In this document: positions 14,397 through 22,066 of the stretch, piece by piece
How positions within the stretch are numbered: position 1 is the stretch's first letter
Layout of the letters: each line of letters begins with the position of its first letter
DNA from: Acidobacteriota bacterium
Lineage (GTDB): Bacteria > Acidobacteriota > Vicinamibacteria > Vicinamibacterales > JAFNAJ01
Direction of reading: 5' to 3'
NCBI GenBank assembly: GCA_016789685.1
Contig: JAEUQQ010000555.1
Coordinates: 1-37,695 of the forward strand
Length of the DNA: 37,695 nt
Made by a program: the position numbers and the translations under genes
The notes under the pieces: model-generated
Database searches by the model: none
Told to the model about the DNA's origin: nothing
Seen by the model: only the letters and a program-made list of their open reading frames with translations

Positions 14397-16343
14397 TCAG
14401 CGGCGGTCGTCGCGTTGCGCCGCGGCCAGCCTGTCGATCTCGGCGAGCGTCAGCCGCACGCTGGCGATGTACGGCGGGGCGCCGGCGGTCCACGATCCGT
14501 AGGTGGTGGTGACCAACGTGCCGTCGGGCAGGACCTCGAGGCCGGGATAGCAGCAGTCCCACGCGGTCGTGTTGTCCATGAGGCGCACACGGTACTGACC
14601 GGGACGCTGCTGCGCAATGTCGTCCCACGTCCCGACCCACGCGAGCCAGTCGCCCGACGTGGGTGACTCCGGCGCCGTATCGCGAAACGTCACGAAGATC
14701 CGGCCATCAGGCGCGTACGCTCCGACGTGTCGGTCACCAGTCAGCGTCCACGGCAACTCGCGGGGCTCGCTCCACGTCCGTCCCTCGTCGTCAGAGAACA
14801 CCACGTGCGAGTTGCGACGACGCGAGTTTTCGCGCAACAGCGCCGCCAGGCGGCGGCCGTCGGGCGAGCGGATCACGCCAGGCTCGCACAGGTGCACGTC
14901 GCTCGATCGGAAGATCGCCGTGGGTGCCGACCACGTGCGCCCGCCATCCTCCGACCTGGTGCCGTAGAGCGTGAAGACCGCCGGCGTCGCCTTCCTGCCA
15001 TCCGACGTGATGAATCGCCCGTCGTCGTGGAACATCGCGAGGTAGTGACCGGCGCCGGTGTTCAGCCGCACGACCGAGCTCATCGCGACGATGCCGCCGA
15101 ACGTGCCGATGGGCGCCAGTTCACTCCACGTCGTGCCATCGTCCTCCGACAGCGACATCCGGATCGGGTACAGGCCTGAGAACAGCACGAGCCGCTTCGT
15201 CCCACTCGCGTCGACCACGCGATGAATGGTCGGGGTTTCGCGCGAGGTGGCCCACGAAGCGGGGACGCTGGCGTGCGCCGACCACGTCAGGCCGCCATCG
15301 GTGCTGCGCTTGAGGAGGATGCCCCCTTCGCCATGGCCCTTGGGGTAGACGGCGACGATGGTGCGTCCGTCTTCGAGCAGCACCGTCGTGGGGTGCCCGA
15401 GGTACTGCGCGGGGTCACGATCGACGACAACCTGCCTGGCGACGTCGCCCGCGAGGTCGATGAGGGCTCGCTTCCGGATGGCCGCGATCGTGGCGGCCAA
15501 CTCGGCGTCACGTCCTGCGGCGACATCGGCAACGGTACGGGCGACGGGCAGGTCGGGCGCCAATCCGGCGTCGGGACCTGCGGTCGTGGCCGCCGCCTGC
15601 AGGCTCGCGACGCGTTGGTCGTAGGTGCTGGCCTTCACTTCGATGTCGATGGCGCTCGCGCTTCCGGGGCCGACGACGCGAAGTGCGAAACGGTCAGAGG
15701 CCGGCGGGAAGAACAGCGGGAAGAAGATATCGAAGGCCTCGAGCCGGCTGGTGCCCTGCACCTCGAGGTAGGCGACCCGCTTGGCGTCGTTGTTGCCGTC
15801 GGCACGCGCGACCGTCATCAGCCGTGCGAGGACGTCGCTGGCGCGCACGCCGTTGATCGCGACGATCTCGGTGCCTGCCACGAGGCGCGTGTCATCGGCG
15901 ACGCTGCGCGTCACGATCATGCGACCGTCGATCCAGCGGAAGTAGAACGGCACGCGCGGGCCGCGGAACAGTGCCTCGGCCACGGCCCTGGGCTGGTTGA
16001 AAAAGTTCGCGTAGGTGTGGCCGCACTTCACCTTGGCGGCGAAGGTCGACAACGCCAGGTAGGCGTCGGCGAGCGTGCGGTCGCGCGAGAACTCGCGTTC
16101 CAGTGCCGCGAAGTGCGCGTCCATCTGCGCGGGCGTGTTGTAGCGATGCAGCCCCGGGTGGAGCTGCTCGTAGGCCCGTCGCAGGATGGCGACGTCGGTC
16201 AGCAGATCGCCAGACTGCAGAATCGTGTCGGCGCGCAGTTGTACCGGGGCGGCAGGCGCAATGGCCTGGGCGCGACTGTCACCCGGGAGGACGACGGACA
16301 GCAGCGCCGAAATCGCGGCGGACACAAGCACCGTGGTGTGCAT
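14397..16343 (-). CDS. Secreted fusion: S41-peptidase N-terminal region plus sialidase (BNR) domain
   Basis: A 648-residue exported protein with a signal peptide (residues 1-25, ending SRA). Residues about 35-240 resemble the N-terminal part of S41 (tail-specific/tricorn) peptidases: LRRAYEQLHPGLHRYNTPAQ, KVKCGHTYANFFNQP, and a PDZ-like LVAGTEIVAINGVRASDVL. The S41 catalytic core with its serine is absent. Residues about 285-648 are a six-bladed sialidase: LGHPTTVLLEDGRTIVAVYP, four Asp boxes (STDGGLTW 347, SEDDGTTW 399, SEDGGRTW 464, SDDEGRTW 517), RSPDGRRLAALLREN, and TGDRHVGAYAPDGRIFVTFR with likely catalytic-site arginines. The two parts are in one frame with an alanine-rich linker. A predicted exo-sialidase or related glycosidase; the role of the first part is unclear. 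Confidence 0.82.
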   Translation of the reverse strand: MHTTVLVSAAISALLSVVLPGDSRAQAIAPAAPVQLRADTILQSGDLLTDVAILRRAYEQLHPGLHRYNTPAQMDAHFAALEREFSRDRTLADAYLALSTFAAKVKCGHTYANFFNQPRAVAEALFRGPRVPFYFRWIDGRMIVTRSVADDTRLVAGTEIVAINGVRASDVLARLMTVARADGNNDAKRVAYLEVQGTSRLEAFDIFFPLFFPPASDRFALRVVGPGSASAIDIEVKASTYDQRVASLQAAATTAGPDAGLAPDLPVARTVADVAAGRDAELAATIAAIRKRALIDLAGDVARQVVVDRDPAQYLGHPTTVLLEDGRTIVAVYPKGHGEGGILLKRSTDGGLTWSAHASVPASWATSRETPTIHRVVDASGTKRLVLFSGLYPIRMSLSEDDGTTWSELAPIGTFGGIVAMSSVVRLNTGAGHYLAMFHDDGRFITSDGRKATPAVFTLYGTRSEDGGRTWSAPTAIFRSSDVHLCEPGVIRSPDGRRLAALLRENSRRRNSHVVFSDDEGRTWSEPRELPWTLTGDRHVGAYAPDGRIFVTFRDTAPESPTSGDWLAWVGTWDDIAQQRPGQYRVRLMDNTTAWDCCYPGLEVLPDGTLVTTTYGSWTAGAPPYIASVRLTLAEIDRLAAAQRDDRR

Positions 16344-16470
16344 CGGGAATCCAGTGTCGAAGTGTAAATCCCTGAGACGCCGCCGCGGGGTCGGGCGGTG
16401 CATCACGCCCGTGCGCCCGGGTGCCAACGGTCGGGCGAGCGTGGCGTGTTCCCGACGCGCGACAAAACGG

Positions 16471-17190
16471 TCAGTCGCGTCCCTTTCGCCACTCCATGAC
16501 GACGAACCACGGGACACGTCGGTACTGGGCGGCCCTGTCGGCAGGGGCACCCGCCACCGGTTCGGGTTCGTCGAACCACGTCAGCGTCAGGCCCGCGGCG
16601 AGCAGGGCCTGCATGTAGCGGCGCATTGGCCGGTGGTGGTTCACGATCCGGATGCCGCGCCACTCGACCCACATCGCGCGTTCCTGCAGGTATCGATCGA
16701 TCGGGTAGTGTCGGCGATGGCCGAGCAGGCTCCGGCACCACCCGTCATCGGCGCTGGCAGAACTGAAGCCCGAGAGATTGGCGATGAGCAGCGTGCCGCC
16801 AGGTGCCAGCACGCGCGCCATCTCGCGAATCGCCGCGTCACTGTCGGCGATGTCGACCAGCGTGAGGTAGCTCACCACGAGATCGAAGCATTCGTCACCA
16901 AACGGCAGGTGCTCTCCAACGCCACGGAGGTACTGTCCGCCAGGCCCGCGCGCACGCGCGGCGCCGACCAGCGCGGGCGTGGGCTCGATGCCGGTCGCTG
17001 CGACGCCCGCCTCGGAGAGTTGGCGGCAGAAACGTCCCTCACCACAGCCGACATCGAGCGCGCGTGACGGCGATGCCGCCAGGGCGCGCGGAAGCATGAC
17101 CGGGTCGAGCACGTAGCGGCGGCCGAAGTCGCCGTGGTCGCCCTGCGAGGCGATCCAGGCATCGGCCGATTGATTCCACCCGTTGTCCAT
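16471..17190 (-). CDS. Class I SAM-dependent methyltransferase
   Basis: A 239-residue methyltransferase. SAM motif I is ALDVGCGEGRFC; ATGIEPTPALVGAAR is motif II; GVGEHLPFGDECFDLVVSYL covers the acidic loop and motif III; VLAPGGTLLIANLSG is the usual post-I strand and turn. The C-terminal part (residues about 150-239) includes VNHHRPMRRYMQALLAAGL, typical of the Methyltransf_11/25 type acting on small molecules. Start 17190 (MDNGWNQSADAW) matches where such proteins normally begin; the open frame extends 22 codons upstream without support. It is cytoplasmic. The substrate cannot be predicted from the sequence. Confidence 0.87.
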   Translation of the reverse strand: MDNGWNQSADAWIASQGDHGDFGRRYVLDPVMLPRALAASPSRALDVGCGEGRFCRQLSEAGVAATGIEPTPALVGAARARGPGGQYLRGVGEHLPFGDECFDLVVSYLTLVDIADSDAAIREMARVLAPGGTLLIANLSGFSSASADDGWCRSLLGHRRHYPIDRYLQERAMWVEWRGIRIVNHHRPMRRYMQALLAAGLTLTWFDEPEPVAGAPADRAAQYRRVPWFVVMEWRKGRD

Positions 17191-17281
17191 GAGTGCCCGT
17201 TGACGTGCGTGGCCTGCCGCCGGTTCCGCCAGCGTCAGCCCGCGCAACGGGGCCACGCGACGACCACGACCACGGCCCGCC

Positions 17282-17908
17282 TCACTTGCTCCAGGGCGGC
17301 GTGACCTTGTTGCTGCGCGCGTAGGCGATCAGCTGGCCCAGGTGCTCGTGCAGGTGCGTGGTCGTCGACAGCCAGAGCGAACGATGCGTGCGCGTCTGCC
17401 CGAACGCCTGGAGCGGCGCCTCGAGCTTCGCCTCGTCGAAGCCCGCCATCGACGACCTGAGGAAGGCAAACGACTTCTCGAGTTCCGCGATGATCTGGTC
17501 GCGCGTCAGCGGTCGCGCCTCATAGGTGAAGGTGGTCTTGTAGTCCTTCGCCGAGATCCCGGTCTCGGGTGGTGGGGCGATCCCCATCGCCGCCGGGAGG
17601 AAGTAATTGTCGGCCGCGACGTGCTTGAGCACCTCGCCCGTCGTACGAACGCCGTCGGCCGGCCTCCAGCCGTAGGCCGACGCGGGCATCGCCTTCGCGA
17701 GGCCCACGATCTTCGATTCGAGGTCGGCGGCGTTCGAGACGAAGTCGCCCATGAGGCCCGTGCGGGCCACGGCGGTGAGCGACGGCGCGACACACAGCGT
17801 CAGTGCGATCACGATCGCGAAGCCGGCCAGCGTGCGGCCTGGGCGCGATGGCGACATCACGGCATGACGAGACGAAACCGATGCGGCGAATCGTGGATCG
17901 TGGCGCAT
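17282..17908 (-). CDS. Exported DinB-superfamily protein
   Basis: A 208-residue protein. The first 45 residues contain a signal sequence or anchor (TLAGFAIVIALTLCVAPSLTA). The rest is a DinB-type four-helix bundle: NAADLESKIVGLAKAMPAS, TTGEVLKHVAADNYFLPAA with the first metal histidine, and STTTHLHEHLGQLIAYARSN with two more. These three histidines define the usual DinB metal site. Start 17908 is supported by GGGAGGG 5 nt upstream. DinB-like proteins act as thiol-dependent enzymes or have unknown roles; exported versions are frequent in Acidobacteriota. Transcribed leftward alone; the next gene is divergent. Confidence 0.85.
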   Translation of the reverse strand: MRHDPRFAASVSSRHAVMSPSRPGRTLAGFAIVIALTLCVAPSLTAVARTGLMGDFVSNAADLESKIVGLAKAMPASAYGWRPADGVRTTGEVLKHVAADNYFLPAAMGIAPPPETGISAKDYKTTFTYEARPLTRDQIIAELEKSFAFLRSSMAGFDEAKLEAPLQAFGQTRTHRSLWLSTTTHLHEHLGQLIAYARSNKVTPPWSK

Positions 17909-18112
17909 GGCGACCCTCCCGGGATTCCCCCAACGAATGGCAAGGCGGCGAACGGCGATGATACATCCGCACGCCCGCTGCGTGGATGGCTTGGGGCGCC
18001 ATCTTTGTGCCACGATCCTTGCCCATCATGGCCGTGACGCGTGGGCTGGCCCCGCGCGCGTCGGGCGTGAAGTCCCCGCCCGGGATCTCGCAGCACAACG
18101 AAAGCGGAGCGC

Positions 18113-19345
18113 GTGGTGGCGAAGAGCTGGAACCGGATCGAGACGTGGTTTGTGCTGGGCGTCGGGCTGATCTGCCTGCTGGTCGTGGCGGTGATGGGGC
18201 TGTTTGCCTTCATGAATGCCACTGCGACGCCGTTGCATCCCGATGCCCTCGAGGTGCCCACGGTGACCGATCGGGCCGCGTCACCCGGCTGGGCCGATGC
18301 CGTGGACCAGGCGCAGCAGGTCGCACGTGCCGGTCTCGTCGACCAGAACCTGCCGGGCCTCTCGGTGGCCGTCGGCGTCGGCGACGAGATCGTCTGGGCC
18401 CAGGGATTCGGTTGGGCCGACCTCGACGACCGCGTGCCCGTCGATCCTGAGACCCGATTCAGGATCGGGACAGCCTCGACCGTCCTGACTTCGGCGGGCG
18501 TCGGGCTGTTGATCGAGCGGGGCAGGCTGAAGCTCGACGATGAGATCCAGGCGCATGTGGCGGCATTTCCGCGCAGTCAGTGGCCCGTCACGTTGCGGCA
18601 CCTGATGGCGCACACCGCCGGCGTCAAGACCGATGGCGGTGACGAGGGGCCGCTGTTGGCTGCGCGCTGCGAACGGCCCGTCGACGCGCTGCAGGCGTTT
18701 GCCGACGCGCCGCTGCTGTTCGAACCCGGCACGCAGTTCCGGTACTCGAGCTACGGCTGGATCCTGGTGAGCGCCGCCGTCGAAGCGGCCGCTGGCGAGC
18801 CCTTCCTCAGGTTCATGCGGAAGGAGGTCTTCGCCTCGCTCGACATGGACGACACCGGCGCCGACTCCGCGACGGAGTCGGTCGCGCACAAGGCCACCTC
18901 GTATTTTCCGCGGTTTGCGGCCGAGCCCTACTACGGTCCGGATCGCATGCGCGACCTCGACTACTCCTGCTACGCCGGCGCCAGCGTCTTCGTCTCGACG
19001 CCGTCAGACATGGTGCGTTTCGCGATGGCGATCAGCGGCGGCAGGCTGTTGCGGCCAGAGACGGTGGCGCTGCTGCAGGCAGGACAACGCCTGTCGTCGG
19101 GCGACGAGACGGGCTACGGCCTTGGCTGGGATCTCGAGCACGCGACGTTCGCGGGCCAGCCGGTGCGCGTCGTCGGGCACGACGGCGACCTGCTGGGCGG
19201 GCAGGTGTCGTCGCTGGTGATGGCGGGCACGCACGGAATCGCGGTGTCGGTAATCTCGAACACGTCGTACGCCGACACGTACGGGCTCGCGGTGAAGATC
19301 GCCGAGGCCTTCGAACAGCAGGCGAGGCGCCGCGCGGGCAAGTGA
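18113..19345 (+). CDS. Membrane-anchored beta-lactamase-fold protein lacking the catalytic SxxK motif
   Basis: A 410-residue protein with one N-terminal membrane segment (residues 12-34) and a class-C beta-lactamase/D-peptidase fold outside. Fold markers: LPGLSVAVGVGDEIVWAQGF, DPETRFRIG, VGLLIERGRLKLDDEIQAHV, VTLRHLMAHTAGV, LLFEPGTQFRYSSYGWILVS, FASLDMDDTG, and HDGDLLGGQ near the C-terminus. Where active relatives have S-V-S-K after RIG, this protein has T-A-S-T (residues 120-123), so the nucleophilic serine and the general-base lysine both appear replaced. The YxN motif is YSS (211-213). It may be a non-hydrolytic binding protein. The start is GTG at 18113 or, with better spacing from GGAG, 18116. 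Confidence 0.85.
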   Translation: MVAKSWNRIETWFVLGVGLICLLVVAVMGLFAFMNATATPLHPDALEVPTVTDRAASPGWADAVDQAQQVARAGLVDQNLPGLSVAVGVGDEIVWAQGFGWADLDDRVPVDPETRFRIGTASTVLTSAGVGLLIERGRLKLDDEIQAHVAAFPRSQWPVTLRHLMAHTAGVKTDGGDEGPLLAARCERPVDALQAFADAPLLFEPGTQFRYSSYGWILVSAAVEAAAGEPFLRFMRKEVFASLDMDDTGADSATESVAHKATSYFPRFAAEPYYGPDRMRDLDYSCYAGASVFVSTPSDMVRFAMAISGGRLLRPETVALLQAGQRLSSGDETGYGLGWDLEHATFAGQPVRVVGHDGDLLGGQVSSLVMAGTHGIAVSVISNTSYADTYGLAVKIAEAFEQQARRRAGK

Positions 19346-19389
19346 ACGACGATGGGACCGTGGCCTTTGACTGGTGCCGCGGCCCGACG

Positions 19390-21849
19390 TCAGCGCCTGA
19401 CCGTCCACTCCTGGACGCCCGACGAGAACTCCGGCTGCGACGTCACCTCGAGCCGGAGGCCGCTGGTCGTCACCGGCGCGAAGGCGACCGCGTTGTAGGC
19501 GTCCTTCGCCGTGCCGTACGGCGTCTTCGCCTCGACGGGCGTCCACGTGTCGCCGGCCTTGTACAGCACGCGCCACGACGCGGGAACCCGGACCTGCCCG
19601 CTGCCGGTGTCGTCGAACCAGTAAACCTCGATGCCAGACACGCGCGTCGGTGTCGCGAATGCGTACTCGAGCCACTCTGACGTTCCACGCCTGGGCCACC
19701 AGTCGAAGTACGACGTCGGGTCGGCGGAGTTCTCCGGGGTCTCGCCGTCGTTGACGGCGCGCGGGTTCCTTCGGCCAGACGAGGTCACGGTGCTGGCCGA
19801 CGCGATGCTGGGAAACGGCGTGGGGCGCGCCGCCGATTCGGTGCGGGCCAGCCACACGGCCATCTGCCCCCGCCCGCGGTTCGCCCACGCATAGTAGGGA
19901 ATGGCGGTCAGCGTCTGGTCGTGCCTCGTGATGGTCCCGTTGGCGTCGTAGGCAAGCCCGACGGCCCTGGCCGTGATCACCTGCACGCCGTTGAGGAGGT
20001 TGGGACGGAACTCGGTCGATAGCGACGAGGTGTCGGGCAACACGAGGTTGCGGACGCGTCCGTTGTCGTTGTCCACCCACTCGGCCGTGTAGACGATGGG
20101 CCCACGCTGCAAGGCGACGCGGTTGCGGTTGGCCTCGACCTTGTCGTGGGCGACGACGCGTCGCACTGGCATCGGCAGCACGAGGTCGATCGTGTCGCCG
20201 GTCTTCCACTCGCGCGACACGGTGGCGTACCCCTTGTCGAGGGTGATGGGCACGGGAGCACCGTTGACGGCCAGCGTCACTTCGGCCGTCGATCGATCCT
20301 GGAAGCGGTAGAGATCAGAGGGCACGGGCTCGTTGCGCGCCCAACCCGGGATGCGCAAGCGGATCTCGAAGTGCCCCGGCGTCGTCGGCGCGAGTGTGAA
20401 CTTCACGGCACCGTCCCACGGGTAGCGGGTCGCCTGCGTGATCTCGAGCCGGCGTCCGCCGCCGACGTCGACGTTGGCGCGGCCCGCGGCGTAGAGGTTC
20501 ACGTAGAGCGTGTCGCCGCGGCGTGCGTAGACGTAGCCCGGCACCGAGGCAAGGAAGCGCGTCATGTTGCCGGGGCAGCAGGCAACGCCGAACCACGGGC
20601 TCCGCTCGTGCTGGCCGTTCGACTCGAGCGGGTTGGGGTAGAAGAACGACATGCCGTCGAGCGACACGCCCGAGATGAGGCCGTTGTAGAGCGTGCGCTC
20701 CATGACGTCGATGTACTTCGCGTCGGCGTGCAGCAGGAACAGGCGGTGGTTCCAGTAGTCGGCGCCGATCGACGCGCAGGTCTCGTTGTAGGCGGTCATG
20801 TTCGGCAGCTCGTAGTCGTCGCCGAAGGCCTCGCCTCGACCCGAGGATCCGATGCCGCCGGTGATGTAGAACTTCTTCTGGATGACACTGTTCCAGATCG
20901 CGTCGCCCGCCTTGAGGTAGCCGGGATCCCCGGTGAGGGCCGCGACGTCGGCCATGCCGGAGTACATGTAGGCGGCGCGCACGGCGTGTCCGACGGGTTC
21001 GGTCTGATCGACCACTGGCGCGTGCGCCTGGTTGTACGTGAGGCCACGCGGGTTGGTCTTCTCGCCGGGGCGGGGGCCGCGCTCGTCGAGCATGAACCTG
21101 GCGAGCGCGAGGTAGCGCTCGTCGCCCGTGACGCGATAGAGCTTTGCCAGGCCCATCTCGGTGATCTGGTGGCCCGGCCAGATCGACTGCTTGCCCGGAC
21201 CAAAGGTCGCCACGAGCAGGTTGGCCGCCTTGATCGCCACGTCGAGCAGCGTGCGCTTGCCCGTGGCCTGGTGGTGTGCGCAGGCCGCCTCGAAGAGGTG
21301 GCCGAGGTTGTAAAGTTCGTGGCTGTCGTCTCGCTCGAGCTCCCAGCGTGCCTTGCCGGCCCAGGGGTGGGGGTTCTTCGCGTCGATCGTTCGCGTCGTG
21401 TACAGGTAACCATCGGGCTCCTGCGCGGCGGCGATCTTCGCGATGAGGTCGTCGACGTACGCCTCGAGTTTCGGGTCGGGGTGCACGGCGAGCGCGTAGG
21501 CGGCGCCCTCGATCACCTTGTAGGGATCGGTGTCGTCGAAGGGGTAGCCCGGCGGCTTCGTGTTCGAGAGCGTCTCGCCGCGCAACGCGGCCGCGGCGCG
21601 GACGAAGTTGTCGACGCGGCCCGAGAGTTCGCATTGCTGGAACGCGAAGGGGATGCTGACCAGCCGGTTGGTCTCGATCTTCGGCGCCCAGAACTGGTCG
21701 TCGAGGTGGACGGCCGTGAAGGGCACCGGCTGCACGGGGTAGTCGCGGCCAGCGCCCCGGGGCTGTTGCGGCGCCGCGCGGCCGCCGGTAGCGACGAGGA
21801 CCACGACGAGGAGCAGGAGGCCGAGCGCGCGGGCGGTCGTAGGCGGCAT
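19390..21849 (-). CDS. Secreted GH127 beta-L-arabinofuranosidase-like glycosidase with C-terminal discoidin-like module
   Basis: An 819-residue exported enzyme with a signal peptide (residues 1-25). The GH127 (DUF1680) domain follows: VHLDDQFWAPKIETNRLVSI, IEGAAYAL, EPDGYLYTT, ELYNLGHLFEAA. Catalytic residues align with HypBA1: E340 (GEAF) fits E322, E356 and C358 (YNETCAS) fit E338 and C340, and C424-C425 (GVACCPGN) fit C417-C418, the zinc site with the nucleophilic cysteine. Residues about 680-819 look like an F5/8-type carbohydrate-binding beta sandwich. Start 21849 has GAGG upstream. A divergent second DUF1680 gene shares its promoter region. It predicts release of L-arabinofuranose from plant or microbial glycans. 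Confidence 0.92.
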   Translation of the reverse strand: MPPTTARALGLLLLVVVLVATGGRAAPQQPRGAGRDYPVQPVPFTAVHLDDQFWAPKIETNRLVSIPFAFQQCELSGRVDNFVRAAAALRGETLSNTKPPGYPFDDTDPYKVIEGAAYALAVHPDPKLEAYVDDLIAKIAAAQEPDGYLYTTRTIDAKNPHPWAGKARWELERDDSHELYNLGHLFEAACAHHQATGKRTLLDVAIKAANLLVATFGPGKQSIWPGHQITEMGLAKLYRVTGDERYLALARFMLDERGPRPGEKTNPRGLTYNQAHAPVVDQTEPVGHAVRAAYMYSGMADVAALTGDPGYLKAGDAIWNSVIQKKFYITGGIGSSGRGEAFGDDYELPNMTAYNETCASIGADYWNHRLFLLHADAKYIDVMERTLYNGLISGVSLDGMSFFYPNPLESNGQHERSPWFGVACCPGNMTRFLASVPGYVYARRGDTLYVNLYAAGRANVDVGGGRRLEITQATRYPWDGAVKFTLAPTTPGHFEIRLRIPGWARNEPVPSDLYRFQDRSTAEVTLAVNGAPVPITLDKGYATVSREWKTGDTIDLVLPMPVRRVVAHDKVEANRNRVALQRGPIVYTAEWVDNDNGRVRNLVLPDTSSLSTEFRPNLLNGVQVITARAVGLAYDANGTITRHDQTLTAIPYYAWANRGRGQMAVWLARTESAARPTPFPSIASASTVTSSGRRNPRAVNDGETPENSADPTSYFDWWPRRGTSEWLEYAFATPTRVSGIEVYWFDDTGSGQVRVPASWRVLYKAGDTWTPVEAKTPYGTAKDAYNAVAFAPVTTSGLRLEVTSQPEFSSGVQEWTVRR

Positions 21850-21944
21850 GAGATCCTCAGCGGTGGGCTCGGTCGAGCCGGCGGTCGCCGGCTGCGATTC
21901 GCCGGCCCTGCGGCCGGGCATTGCCCGGTGCGCAGGTGGGAAGT

Positions 21945-21968
21945 AGTGTACCGGGAACGTTGACGTTC
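21945..21968. promoter_or_regulatory. Candidate promoter and operator between the two divergent glycosidase genes
   Basis: GAACGT-TG-ACGTTC (21955-21968) is a perfect inverted repeat with 6-bp arms, resembling LacI-family operators. A -10-like TACACT lies next to it on the minus strand (21945-21950), about 95 nt before the ATG at 21849. No regulator gene is adjacent. The binding protein is unknown. Confidence 0.45.
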
Positions 21969-22066
21969 GCGTCGCCTTCCCGACGTGGATGTACCGGCGA
22001 CGAAGCCGCTGACGTCGCGCGGGCGCACGCTCGCGCCTGGTCCGACCGCCTCGTGGAGTGGCACAC

